The notes under the pieces: generated by a model | The model's input: only the letters and a program-made list of their open reading frames with translations | Told to the model about the DNA's origin: nothing | Database searches by the model: none | Program-made: the position numbers and the translations under genes | Source of the DNA: Roseovarius salinarum | GTDB lineage: Bacteria > Pseudomonadota > Alphaproteobacteria > Rhodobacterales > Rhodobacteraceae | DNA length: 64,000 nucleotides | Direction of reading: 5' to 3' | NCBI RefSeq assembly: GCF_002834145.1 | Contig: NZ_PHNT01000012.1 | Location: 20,601 to 84,600 of the forward strand | In this document: piece after piece, positions 1 to 7,962 of the stretch | How the letters are laid out: every line of letters starts with the position of its first letter | How positions within the stretch are numbered: the first letter of the stretch is position 1

Positions 1-316
1 AAGTCATCTGTTTGATGTACATCGTTTCCGAGGAAACGAAGTCCGTTCAAACAGTGAAGCTGACCATCCATGATCGGGACGAACCCTAGGATGTCGATAT
101 GCAGTCGTCGATCATCGTATCAGACCAAACCGCCCGCATATCTCTTCAGATACTCGCGATGTCAAAGAGCGTAGAGACAAAATCTACAAGAAGCGCCCTT
201 GTACCTCTTGGCGCGTCCTGCGTCAAATGCCTCTGTGTTTTTTGCCTTCCGTCCCGCTGAAGCGTCGCTTCGTTGGTCTGTCTGGCGTTCCGTTGTGCGC
301 CTCAGCGCCGCCGGTG
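1..316 (-). promoter_or_regulatory. rRNA operon leader (5' external spacer)
   Basis: Read on the minus strand, this stretch has no coding signal but has the parts of an rRNA leader. There is a boxA antitermination sequence (170 to 160). Just upstream is a boxB-like hairpin with 6-bp arms at 185-190 and 198-203. Near the left edge is a strong hairpin with 8-bp arms at 22-29 and 32-39. From memory of Rhodobacteraceae rRNA operons, this kind of sequence directly precedes the 16S gene, so rrs should begin shortly beyond position 1. The 16S gene itself is not in the window, so that part is inference. Confidence 0.75.
160..170 (-). promoter_or_regulatory. boxA antitermination element
   Basis: The minus strand reads GCTCTTTGACA, close to the bacterial rrn boxA consensus TGCTCTTTAACA. 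It is bound by NusB/NusE to make rRNA transcription resistant to Rho. It sits about 150 bases after the predicted transcription start, directly after the boxB-like hairpin. Confidence 0.75.
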
Positions 317-322
317 AGGGGG

Positions 323-385
323 TATTTACGGTTTGGTGCCCGACCCTGCAACCCCTTTTTTTCGCCAACGTCATCTTTTTTTTAA
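323..385 (-). promoter_or_regulatory. rrn promoter with UP-like A/T tract
   Basis: On the minus strand there is a -35 TTGCAG (351 to 346), a 17-base spacer and a -10 TAAATA (328 to 323), followed by a C-run and a GC-rich start region. Directly upstream (352-385) are two A-tracts that resemble an UP element. Spacing and position in front of the boxA leader fit a strong housekeeping rRNA promoter. Confidence 0.7.
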
Positions 386-683
386 AATCCCGGATTTCGG
401 CGCAAAAATAAGGGCTTAGGTAACTGGTGTTGCGCTGCGGCGAGGCTGCTGCGCAAGAATGTTACCCGCGTTGACGCGCAAGATTCCCGTCCCGCCGGGT
501 TATCCACAGCCCTCGTGGCGCTCGTGACGGCGTTCGCCACCGGAATCGCGCCGGATCCTCCTGAATCAGGGCCCGGGTCCGCTCCGACTCGGTGCACCAG
601 GACGGAATCAGGGGTGAATCACCCGGGGGTGCCGGGCCGATTGCTCCCCTCCGGAGATTCGCCGGGCACCGGGAGCCCACAGC
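386..683. other. Non-coding region with GANTC cluster and DnaA box
   Basis: No credible gene is visible in these 298 bases between the rrn promoter and the 3' end of the glutamate-synthase-like gene. GANTC sites, the target of the alphaproteobacterial cell-cycle methylase CcrM, occur at 482, 543, 563, 605, 616 and 656. One perfect DnaA box lies at 500-508. A small palindrome, GGGTGA-A-TCACCC, covers 612-624. What these do here is unknown. Confidence 0.6.
500..508 (+). promoter_or_regulatory. DnaA box
   Basis: TTATCCACA is an exact match to the consensus DnaA-binding 9-mer. I find no second good match nearby, so an origin is not supported by this alone. A regulatory DnaA site upstream of the rRNA promoter is equally possible. 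Confidence 0.5.
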
Positions 684-2177
684 TCACCGAGGAAGCGGCG
701 GCTGCACGCTGGGCCGGATCTGGTTGAACGGCACGCTCGTGCCATCACCCTGCACGATGCGCACGTGACGCCGCCGCATCTGCCGCGGCTCTGCCACCCC
801 GACTGAATGGGCGATCATCTCGACCTCATTGATGACCGACCGGGCATAGTGCGCCACCTTGAGGTACTTGTCCTCGACCACCAGCCCGGCCTGCAGGCGC
901 GGATTGTGCGTCGTCACCCCTGTGGGACACGTGTTGCGATTGCACTTGAGCGCCTGGATGCATCCAAGCGAGAACATGAAGCCGCGCGCGGAGGTGACGA
1001 AATCGGCGCCCGCGCAGATCGCCCACGCCACGTCGCTGGGGTTTACCAGCTTGCCGCTGGCGATCACCCGGATACGCTCCTTCAGGCCGTGGCCGTCGCG
1101 CAGGTCGACCATGCGCGGCAGTGCTTCGCGCAGCGGCATCCCCACCAGGTCCATCAGCGGCATCGGGGCGGCGCCGGTTCCACCTTCCCCGCCGTCGACG
1201 GTGATGAAGTCGGGTGCGCACTCGGCTCCGCGTGCCTGCACCAGTTCGAAGAACGGCTTCCATGCGTCCGACGAGCCGATCACGGTCTTGAATCCCACCG
1301 GTTTGCCGGTGACAGCACGGATGTGGCCGATCATGTCCAGCAGATCGTCGAAATCGTCGATCTCGCGATGGCGGTTGGGCGACATGCTGTCCTGACCGGC
1401 GCTGATACCCCGAATCCCGGCGATCTCGGGCGTTACCTTCTCGCCGGGCAGAATGCCGCCCTTTCCGGGCTTGGCGCCCTGCGCGAGCTTGAGTTCGAAC
1501 ATGCGCACATGCGGGTTGTCCGATACCCTTCGCAACGCGTCGTCGTCGAGATTGCCCATCGCGTCGCGCACGCCGTATTTCGCGGTACCGATCTGGAAGA
1601 CCAGATCACAGCCGCCGGTTTCGTGCCAGGGCGAAAGCCCGCCCTCGCCGGTGTTCAACCAGATGCCCGCCTTCGCGGCACCGCGGCTCAGCGCCTCGAC
1701 CGCCGGCCGCGAGATCGCGCCATAGCTCATGCCAGAGATGTTGAAGATCGACTTCGCGCTGTAAGGAATCGCCGCCGTCGGCCCGATCTGCATCGGCGCA
1801 GTCGCCGCGAACTGGTCGTCCAGCGGCGGGAAGGCCGCGTTGACGAAGATCGGCGTGCCGGTCACGCCGAGATTGCGGGTCGAGCCAAATGCGATGGTGT
1901 TGCCCGACCCGTCAGACGCATGGGCCACCCAGTCGCGCTGTGCGCGGTTGAACGGCATCTCCTCGCGGTCCATGGCGAAGAAGTATTGCCGGAAGAATTC
2001 GCCGAGGGTGGTGAACAGGCGCCGGAACCGCCCGATCACCGGGTAGTTGCGGCGAATGGCATCGCCGGTCTGCGTGCGGTCCAGCGCGTAGAGCGTGAAA
2101 AGCACAATCACCGCCAAACCCAGCACCAGAACGAAAACCAGCGCGAGGATCTGCAGTGCGTGCATCGCGTAATCCAT
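684..2177 (-). CDS. FMN-binding glutamate synthase family protein
   Basis: This 497-residue protein has one N-terminal membrane helix (about residues 5-28), then the FMN/Fe-S barrel of the large glutamate synthase subunit. Visible marks are the phosphate/FMN stretch with GGEGGTGAAP and a Cys cluster near the end (LGCIQALKCNRNTCPTG) of the type that holds a 3Fe-4S cluster. It lacks the amidotransferase domain of true GltB, so it is one of the stand-alone GltB2-like proteins; its substrate is unknown. The start at 2177 follows a good ribosome site (GGAGAAG); a longer reading from 2213 is possible but unsupported. It diverges from the pseudogene at 2377. Confidence 0.85.
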   Translation of the reverse strand: MDYAMHALQILALVFVLVLGLAVIVLFTLYALDRTQTGDAIRRNYPVIGRFRRLFTTLGEFFRQYFFAMDREEMPFNRAQRDWVAHASDGSGNTIAFGSTRNLGVTGTPIFVNAAFPPLDDQFAATAPMQIGPTAAIPYSAKSIFNISGMSYGAISRPAVEALSRGAAKAGIWLNTGEGGLSPWHETGGCDLVFQIGTAKYGVRDAMGNLDDDALRRVSDNPHVRMFELKLAQGAKPGKGGILPGEKVTPEIAGIRGISAGQDSMSPNRHREIDDFDDLLDMIGHIRAVTGKPVGFKTVIGSSDAWKPFFELVQARGAECAPDFITVDGGEGGTGAAPMPLMDLVGMPLREALPRMVDLRDGHGLKERIRVIASGKLVNPSDVAWAICAGADFVTSARGFMFSLGCIQALKCNRNTCPTGVTTHNPRLQAGLVVEDKYLKVAHYARSVINEVEMIAHSVGVAEPRQMRRRHVRIVQGDGTSVPFNQIRPSVQPPLPR

Positions 2178-2376
2178 CGGCTTCTCCTTCGGTGATCGGC
2201 GCGGGTCGTGCAAAGGCAGAGTGCGACCTCAACCGCGTGCCTGCAACCCGTCAGTCGGGATGCCACGGCCGGCCGCCCGAAACAGATTGCCCGGTCGGGC
2301 GCCCGGGTGCCAGCGTTCCGGCATTGCAGAATGCTGGGGCAACCGGCCCATCGAAGATCGGGCAGACAAAGGATCC

Positions 2377-3960
2377 ATGAACACGACGACACCCCGAGAG
2401 GCCGATTCCGCGCGTCCGAGGCAATCACCCCTGGCCGAGCGCATGTGCGAGCGGCTTTCCCTGCCCTTTCCCGAGACGTTCCGGCTGCAATTCCAGCTGA
2501 CACGCGAGGGCGGCGCCGCTCCCGAAAGCTTCACCACCCGGAAACTGGGCGAATGGAGGTTGCATCATTGCCCGGACCTGACCGACGAGGACGGGGCGGT
2601 CGTTGGCTACTGCCCCGGGCCGGCGGTCGACGGGGCTGGCAGGCGACTGCGCTCACAGTATAAGCCCCCCGCGCGCGCGTGAGAGGCGGGATTGCTCGAA
2701 GCGGCCGAGACGGTGATCCGCGATTTCGCCGGCCGCTTCCTGGTGGTGATTTCCGGCCAGGGCCGCACCCGCGTCTACGGTGACCCGGCCGGGTCGCTGC
2801 CGGTCGTCTACAACCCCGTCTCGGGCACGGTCGCGGCGACCCCGCTTCTGGCGCTCGTGCGCGACATCATCCCGAACCCGGCCTAGGATATCGCCAGCGT
2901 TTGCGGCGTGCCGGATCCCCGCGCGATCTCGATGGGTACCGAACGGCTGCCGGCCCAGGGCGGTTTCAGCTTCGGAGATACCGTCGACCGCGACGTTCGG
3001 CGCCTCACGCCGAACCATCACCTGTCTCTCGACACCCTTGAAGAAACCCGGTTCTGGCCGGCCGCAGACCGCGATTTCACAGACGGCGTGGAGTCGGTCG
3101 ACGATGCGGCTGCCGCGCTGGCAGAGCGGATGGGGGTGGTCTGCAACGCCCTGATCGATGACGCGCCGGCGTGGTTCGCGCTCTCGGGCGGGCTCGACTC
3201 GCGCATGCTCCTGGCAGCGGCCGAACACGGGTTCGGCCCGAACACCCGGCTCTATTCCCACGGCATGAACCGCGCCTCGTTTCTCGACACGATCGCCGCG
3301 GAACGGATCGCCGACCACCTCGGCCGCGAGATCCGCATCGTCATCCCCGAGGGCAGCCCCATGAAGGACATGCGCAGCCCCGAGGCACAGCGCCACGGCG
3401 CCCTGCACCACAACATCTCGGCCGGGTTCGTCGCGCCCGTCGGCGCGCACCTGAACCGCGGCGCGCTGGACTGGATCCCGCGCGACGATCTGCTGATCCG
3501 CGGCAACATGCTGGAACTCGCTTCGGCCATCTGGTGGCCGGGCGTGCACAAGATCGACAGGGTCGACCCGGTCGCCATCACGACGCCCGAACAGGCCGAG
3601 GACCGCGCCGCACGCATGCGCGGCTGGATCGCCGCCCTGCCGGAGAACGCGGCGCGCGTCGTGCATGACTTCAACTACATCGAGAACACCCTGCCCTACG
3701 CGCAGGCCGGGCTGATGAGCATGAACCACTGCCTTTTCATCACCCCCGCCTGCGACCGCCGGGTGTTCGAGCTCTGCATGGCCGTTCCGTTCCCGGCCCG
3801 CCGGCGCAAGAAGTTCTTCCGGCGAATCCTCAAGGCCAGCCGCCCCGACCTGCGGGCCCTGTCCACGACCAAGGACGTCGCCGAGGAACGCCGGGCGCGG
3901 TGGCCGTCCGCGCTGTCATCACGTTTTTATGATTGGACTACGGGCAACGCCCCCGCTTAG
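2377..3960 (+). pseudogene. Asparagine-synthase-like protein, two in-frame stops
   Basis: One continuous reading frame of 528 codons is broken by TGA at 2680-2682 and TAG at 2884-2886. The protein pattern carries on smoothly across both. The first part resembles a degenerate glutaminase-type domain (FAGRFLVVISG, YGDPAGSLPVVY). The last part, readable alone from 2908, is a PP-loop ATP pyrophosphatase domain with the SGGLDSRM motif of asparagine synthases. The N-terminal catalytic Cys of true AsnB is not present. It was probably an amide- or peptide-bond-forming enzyme of the neighbouring glycan locus, now decayed. The alternatives are sequencing errors or readthrough. Confidence 0.75.
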
Positions 3961-4090
3961 GCGCGCGCCGCCGCGTGTCAAGGGCGACATCCGGCAGCTG
4001 CCGGGTGAACCGGGCGCGCAGCTGCCGCGTATCGGGTTCAGATGCGGGCACGGATTGCCCCATCGAAACATGATTGAACAGGAGGACGAC

Positions 4091-4570
4091 ATGTTCCGCA
4101 GAACCTACCTTGCACTGACCGCCGCGGCCCTGATGGCCGGCCCGGCGGTGGCCGGCGGCCACGGCAGCGACATCGTGGACACCGCGATGGCCGCAGACGA
4201 CTTCAACACCCTCGTCGCCGCCGTGAAGGCGGCCGATCTGGTGGACACGCTCAAGGGCGACGGCCCGTTCACCGTTTTCGCCCCCACCGACGCGGCCTTC
4301 GCCGCGCTGCCCAAGGGCACCGTGGAGGGCCTTCTGGAGCCCGAGAACAAGGACAAGCTGACCTCGATCCTCACCTACCACGTCGTGCCGGGCAAGGTGA
4401 TGTCGGGCGATCTGTCCGACGGCATGACCGCCGAGACCGTGCAAGGCGGAGAAGTCACCATCATGACCGAGGGTGGCGTGACCGTGGACGGCGCCAATGT
4501 CGTCCAGGCCGATGTCGAGGCCAGCAACGGCGTGATCCACGTCATCGACACGGTCATCATGCCCGAATAA
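4091..4570 (+). CDS. Secreted fasciclin-domain protein
   Basis: This 159-residue protein has a Sec signal peptide (about residues 1-22, cleavage after AVA) and a single fasciclin (FAS1) domain. Hallmarks are [17 protein letters not shown] and the YHVVPGKV segment. FAS1 domains mediate adhesion or matrix binding outside the cell; no specific ligand can be read from the sequence. ATG 4091 has a strong AGGAGG ribosome site 7 bases upstream. The next gene is a second fasciclin protein 71 bases downstream, so the two are probably co-transcribed and arose by duplication. Confidence 0.9.
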   Translation: MFRRTYLALTAAALMAGPAVAGGHGSDIVDTAMAADDFNTLVAAVKAADLVDTLKGDGPFTVFAPTDAAFAALPKGTVEGLLEPENKDKLTSILTYHVVPGKVMSGDLSDGMTAETVQGGEVTIMTEGGVTVDGANVVQADVEASNGVIHVIDTVIMPE

Positions 4571-4641
4571 ATTGCCGGTGTTCGGGGTGGCGTCGCCCGC
4601 GTGCGGTGCCGCCCCGCGCATTGCACGGAAAGGAGGACAAG

Positions 4642-5160
4642 ATGTTCAATCGTCGCACGGCGATAACGGCCCTCGCGGGCGCGGGGCTCGTGGCACTCGG
4701 CGCGTGCAGCCAGATGCAGTCGATGCAGGGCATGATGACGGGCGGCCAGCCCGACGATATCGTCACGATCGCCGCGTCCGACGACCGCTTCTCGACGCTC
4801 GTGACCGCTGTCGAGGCGGCCGGGCTCGGCGAAACCCTCTCGGGCGAGGGGCCTTTCACCGTGTTCGCCCCGACGAACGCGGCCTTCGACAAGCTGCCCG
4901 AGGGCAAGGTGTCGGAGCTGCTCAAGCCCGCGAACAAGGCCGAACTCGCCAAGGTGCTGAGCTACCATGTGGTGCCGGGCAAGGCGACCTCGGCCCAGCT
5001 CGCCGGGACGCGCGGCAGCATCGCGACGGTGCAGGGCCAACAGGTGCATATCGACGGCACCGACGGCGTGACGGTCGAGGATGCCAACGTCGTCCAGGCC
5101 GACATCGAGGCCAGCAACGGCGTGATCCACGCCATCGACAAGGTCATGATGCCGCAATGA
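4642..5160 (+). CDS. Fasciclin-domain lipoprotein
   Basis: This 172-residue paralogue of the preceding gene has a lipoprotein signal (LGAC lipobox, lipidated Cys near residue 22) in place of a plain signal peptide, so it should be membrane-anchored. The FAS1 domain keeps [13 protein letters not shown] and YHVVPGK. The last 60 or so bases are nearly identical to those of the upstream copy, pointing to recent tandem duplication or gene conversion. The start at 4642 has an AGGAGG site. It is convergent with the methyltransferase gene. Confidence 0.9.
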   Translation: MFNRRTAITALAGAGLVALGACSQMQSMQGMMTGGQPDDIVTIAASDDRFSTLVTAVEAAGLGETLSGEGPFTVFAPTNAAFDKLPEGKVSELLKPANKAELAKVLSYHVVPGKATSAQLAGTRGSIATVQGQQVHIDGTDGVTVEDANVVQADIEASNGVIHAIDKVMMPQ

Positions 5161-5173
5161 CATCCAGGCGCCT

Positions 5174-5192
5174 GGCCCCCGTGCCGGGGGCC
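5174..5192. terminator. Hairpin between convergent genes
   Basis: A perfect 7-bp GC stem (GGCCCCC at 5174-5180, GGGGGCC at 5186-5192) with a 5-base loop lies between the ends of the fasciclin and methyltransferase genes. There is no T-tract, so it may act as a barrier or mRNA end-stabiliser rather than a classic intrinsic terminator. Confidence 0.45.
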
Positions 5193-5200
5193 GGGCGGCG

Positions 5201-5911
5201 CTATCGCTTGTGGATCACCGCCACCTGGTCGCGCCGTTTCTTCTGGTAGCGGACAGGTTCCACGATGCAGCCCGAGATCTGGGGGATGAGCGCATTGAAG
5301 GCTTCGGCCACCGCCGGATCGGAATGGCTGAACCGGCGGTCGTCGAGGAAGCTGCGAAACAGCGGCGCCGTCTTGGTGATGCCGGGCTGTTCATAGCTCT
5401 CGGGTTGCCAGCGCAGGTCCTCGATCACGTAAAGCCCGCCGGATTTCATCCGCGGGAACACTTCCAGAAATGCATTCTGCTGGTGGTGCGAGGCGTGGCT
5501 CGCGTCGTCGATGACGATATCGGGCGCCGGGCGGATGGCTTCCGACGCCGCCGCGATCTGGGCACGCTCTTCCAGGTCGCAGCGGTGGAAGGTGAACCGC
5601 GGATGTTCGAACCACGAGAAATCCGAAACATCGAGGCCGTGAATCCGTGCCTTTGGAAAGTATTCCAGCCACATGCGGACCGACGGCAGGTCGCTGGTTT
5701 CGCGGTCCGCACTTACGCCGTGTTCAGGCCCTCCGATCAGCAACCCCATCTCGAGGAAGGTGATCTTCCTCTGCCGGAAGGGATTGAACAGCATGTGGTA
5801 AAGTTCGGTGTAGCGGTGCTTGCGCGATCCCTTGTCCGAACCGTAGCGGTCGGCCAGGTCGGTCAGCGTCTCGCGGCCCGCGACCGGGCTGGTGCCCTGC
5901 GCATCCTTCAT
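5201..5911 (-). CDS. Class I SAM-dependent methyltransferase
   Basis: This 236-residue protein looks like the macrocin-O-methyltransferase/CmcI-like branch of small-molecule methyltransferases. It has an N-terminal YGSDKG segment, the SAM motif region ITFLEMGLLIGG, an acidic residue after HGLDVSDF, and IVIDDASHASHHQQ followed by GGLYVIEDL. The acceptor is probably a sugar or a glycan-linked group given the neighbours, but that is inference. It has a GAGGAG ribosome site and starts 10 bases after the glycosyltransferase gene, so it is likely the last gene of the 9990-to-5201 cluster. Confidence 0.75.
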   Translation of the reverse strand: MKDAQGTSPVAGRETLTDLADRYGSDKGSRKHRYTELYHMLFNPFRQRKITFLEMGLLIGGPEHGVSADRETSDLPSVRMWLEYFPKARIHGLDVSDFSWFEHPRFTFHRCDLEERAQIAAASEAIRPAPDIVIDDASHASHHQQNAFLEVFPRMKSGGLYVIEDLRWQPESYEQPGITKTAPLFRSFLDDRRFSHSDPAVAEAFNALIPQISGCIVEPVRYQKKRRDQVAVIHKR

Positions 5912-5921
5912 TGCCGTCTCC

Positions 5922-6776
5922 TCACTCCGCCGCCTGCGCGTCCACCGCCGCCGGGATCGGCGCCGCCGACGGGTCGATCCGGTGCTTTTTCAGCAGGGCG
6001 TCGACCAACCCGCCCTCCTCGGGCAGACCATCCGGCCGGCTGGCCAGGAAATCGCGAATGCGCCGTCCGTAAAGGTGGATCGAAACCGTCCGCTCCGTCA
6101 GGAAGCCCTCGGCGGCGGCGCGGTGGTGCGCCTTGACCATGCGGCGGCGCTTTTCGAAGGGGACGGGATAGAGAACATCGCGCGGGAAAGCGTGTTCGTG
6201 CTCGCCGGTCCGGTGCAGGTGATGGGTCACGGCGTGGGGGCCCCACACACCCCACGGCAAGTCGCCCACGTGCACCGGCGTGCCTGCGTCGCGCTTGGCT
6301 TCGAGCTTGGCGCGCGCCATTTCGCTGTACCACGGCGGGATCATGTATTCGTCGCGCGTCATCTCGAGCAGGTTCGCCAGCGCGGGGCTGTCGGGCGGCA
6401 GGCCAAGGACGCCGCCGTTTATGTGGTTTTCCGATTCCCAGCCAAAGAAATGTCCCGTCGGCGTCTCGAACGGCTTCATGCAATAGGCGTCAGTGTCCGC
6501 CCAGATCGTCCGCTCGCTCTTCGCGAGCAGGTGGTAGCGGAACACATCCGAAAACAGCGCGAGGCTTTGCGTGCGGTTGTGCTGGATGAAATTGTCGCGC
6601 GGCAGGATCGCGCCGCCGTGCTCGAGGTGAACCCCCTCGGGAACACGCTCCACGGGGCCGTAGTGGTAGAGGGTGACCTCGTGACCCGCATCGAGGAACG
6701 ACTGGATGCAAAGTTGTTCGACATAACTCAGGGGGCCCTCGACCCAGAGCATCCCGATGCGATACTTGCTGCTCAT
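5922..6776 (-). CDS. Glycosyltransferase with DXD motif
   Basis: This 284-residue cytosolic protein matches the Gly_transf_sug-type (GT-A fold, toxin/OCH1-like) transferases. The nucleotide-sugar/metal motif DTD is at residues 94-96 within IWADTDAYC, and the upstream SDVFRYHLL stretch is typical of this family. A downstream WGVWGPHAVTHH segment probably completes the active site. It likely adds a sugar to a capsule, lipopolysaccharide or exopolysaccharide unit. Donor and acceptor are not predictable. It is co-directional and 10 bases from the methyltransferase gene, but 208 bases separate it from the sulfotransferase-like gene upstream. Confidence 0.75.
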   Translation of the reverse strand: MSSKYRIGMLWVEGPLSYVEQLCIQSFLDAGHEVTLYHYGPVERVPEGVHLEHGGAILPRDNFIQHNRTQSLALFSDVFRYHLLAKSERTIWADTDAYCMKPFETPTGHFFGWESENHINGGVLGLPPDSPALANLLEMTRDEYMIPPWYSEMARAKLEAKRDAGTPVHVGDLPWGVWGPHAVTHHLHRTGEHEHAFPRDVLYPVPFEKRRRMVKAHHRAAAEGFLTERTVSIHLYGRRIRDFLASRPDGLPEEGGLVDALLKKHRIDPSAAPIPAAVDAQAAE

Positions 6777-6984
6777 GCCTGCTGCCCCTTCACGCCCCTT
6801 GGGCTTGTCGTTGTAGCCTTCTCGGCATTGGCTTCAGGATACCGCCAATCCCGTGACCGCGCAATCGCGCACAGGGCCGCGGCGCGCGGTCATTCCCCTT
6901 GAAACTGCCGAGGGCCACGCAACGCAGGATCGCGTCGATCTCGGCCAGCCATGTCGCGGCCGTATAGCCGCGGCATTCTCGGGC

Positions 6985-7956
6985 TCACGGGGCTGCATGC
7001 GCGGAACACGGGCCTCCCTGGTTCTCGGGCTCCAGGAAAGTGACATCCAGGTCGCCACGGATCCCGGCGACATCCCTGTCGTATAGCCGCGCTAGATGGG
7101 CGCGTTCCTCGGGCGTCCAGGGGTCGTATGCCGGCCACTTTTCCCCCCGGGGATAGGCCTTCTGGATCTCGACACGGCGGGCCAGCGCGGCTTCGCCGCC
7201 TTCGCGGTTGATCCGGGTCAAAAGCTCGTGCACGGCACGGTGCGAGGCGGTGGGCCGGCCCCGCGTACGCTTGGGCGATGCCAAGTCCGATGCGTCCAGA
7301 CCCGGGCCGCAAATGTTGCCGATGACCCTGTCGGACAGTGCCCGGAAATCCTCGTGCCGCCACAGGATCAGCCGCGCGCGGGGGAACGACTGTTGAACCA
7401 GTTCGACGAAACCGCGCCAACTGGGCATCCGTGACAGAACGCGCCGCTTCATGCGCGCCTCGCCGATGACCCGGTCGCTCGACGCCGAGCGCAGGTATTC
7501 CACGTAGGCCGCGGCAAAGAAATCGGCGTAATTGCGCAATGCCAGATGCACCTCCTGCACTGGATAGGGGATCTGCCCGGCAAAGATCGGCAGCAGGGTA
7601 TCGCGTCTCTGGTAGAGCATCCCGCTGCCCACGCAATGACCGCAGTGGCCCGGCATGTTCTCGTCCGACAGGATGATCCGCTCGTCCGGGCCGGCGCCGA
7701 CGGCTTCGAAGAACCTGCGCGCCCGCTCGGCCAGTTCCGCATCCGGCACCTTGGTGCGGTACCCCAGCCCCAGCTTCTCGTAGCCGTTGAGCTGACAGGG
7801 ATAGGTGTAATCCTTTCGCGTGTCGCGGTGGTGAATGTAGTGCACCCCGCGCTTGCGCATGCGTCCGGCGTTGCGCTGAAGGATGGACTGGACGTGGCTC
7901 GTCGCCGTCTTGTGGACGCCACCGTGCACCACGACGTAGGGGGACGTTCCCGCCAT
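6985..7956 (-). CDS. Sulfotransferase-like protein, possibly 3'-truncated
   Basis: This 323-residue protein has an N-terminal PAPS-binding P-loop-like motif (VHGGVHKTATSHVQ, residues 9-22) of the type seen in bacterial carbohydrate sulfotransferases. LILWRHEDF later in the chain fits the second PAPS contact. It probably sulfates a surface glycan or acts as a related nucleotide-dependent transferase. The frame stops at TGA 6985-6987 but continues open for dozens of codons with coding-like sequence (TWLAEIDAILRCVALG), so the natural C-terminus may have been lost. It starts 6 bases after the end of the hydrolase-glycosyltransferase fusion. Confidence 0.7.
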   Translation of the reverse strand: MAGTSPYVVVHGGVHKTATSHVQSILQRNAGRMRKRGVHYIHHRDTRKDYTYPCQLNGYEKLGLGYRTKVPDAELAERARRFFEAVGAGPDERIILSDENMPGHCGHCVGSGMLYQRRDTLLPIFAGQIPYPVQEVHLALRNYADFFAAAYVEYLRSASSDRVIGEARMKRRVLSRMPSWRGFVELVQQSFPRARLILWRHEDFRALSDRVIGNICGPGLDASDLASPKRTRGRPTASHRAVHELLTRINREGGEAALARRVEIQKAYPRGEKWPAYDPWTPEERAHLARLYDRDVAGIRGDLDVTFLEPENQGGPCSAHAAP

Positions 7957-7962
7957 GCCGAC

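Noticed and set aside
199..411. Open frames near the left end as small genes
   Set aside because: They run through the rRNA leader and promoter, have no ribosome site, and their translations show no protein-like pattern.
386..683. Possible chromosomal replication origin
   Set aside because: One DnaA box and a GANTC cluster are not enough; I found no further boxes, the A/T-rich tract is better explained as an rRNA UP element, and no origin-linked genes are nearby.
807..2195. Long plus-strand open frame opposite the glutamate-synthase-like gene
   Set aside because: It is a mirror frame of a GC-rich gene, rich in Arg and His, with no domain pattern.
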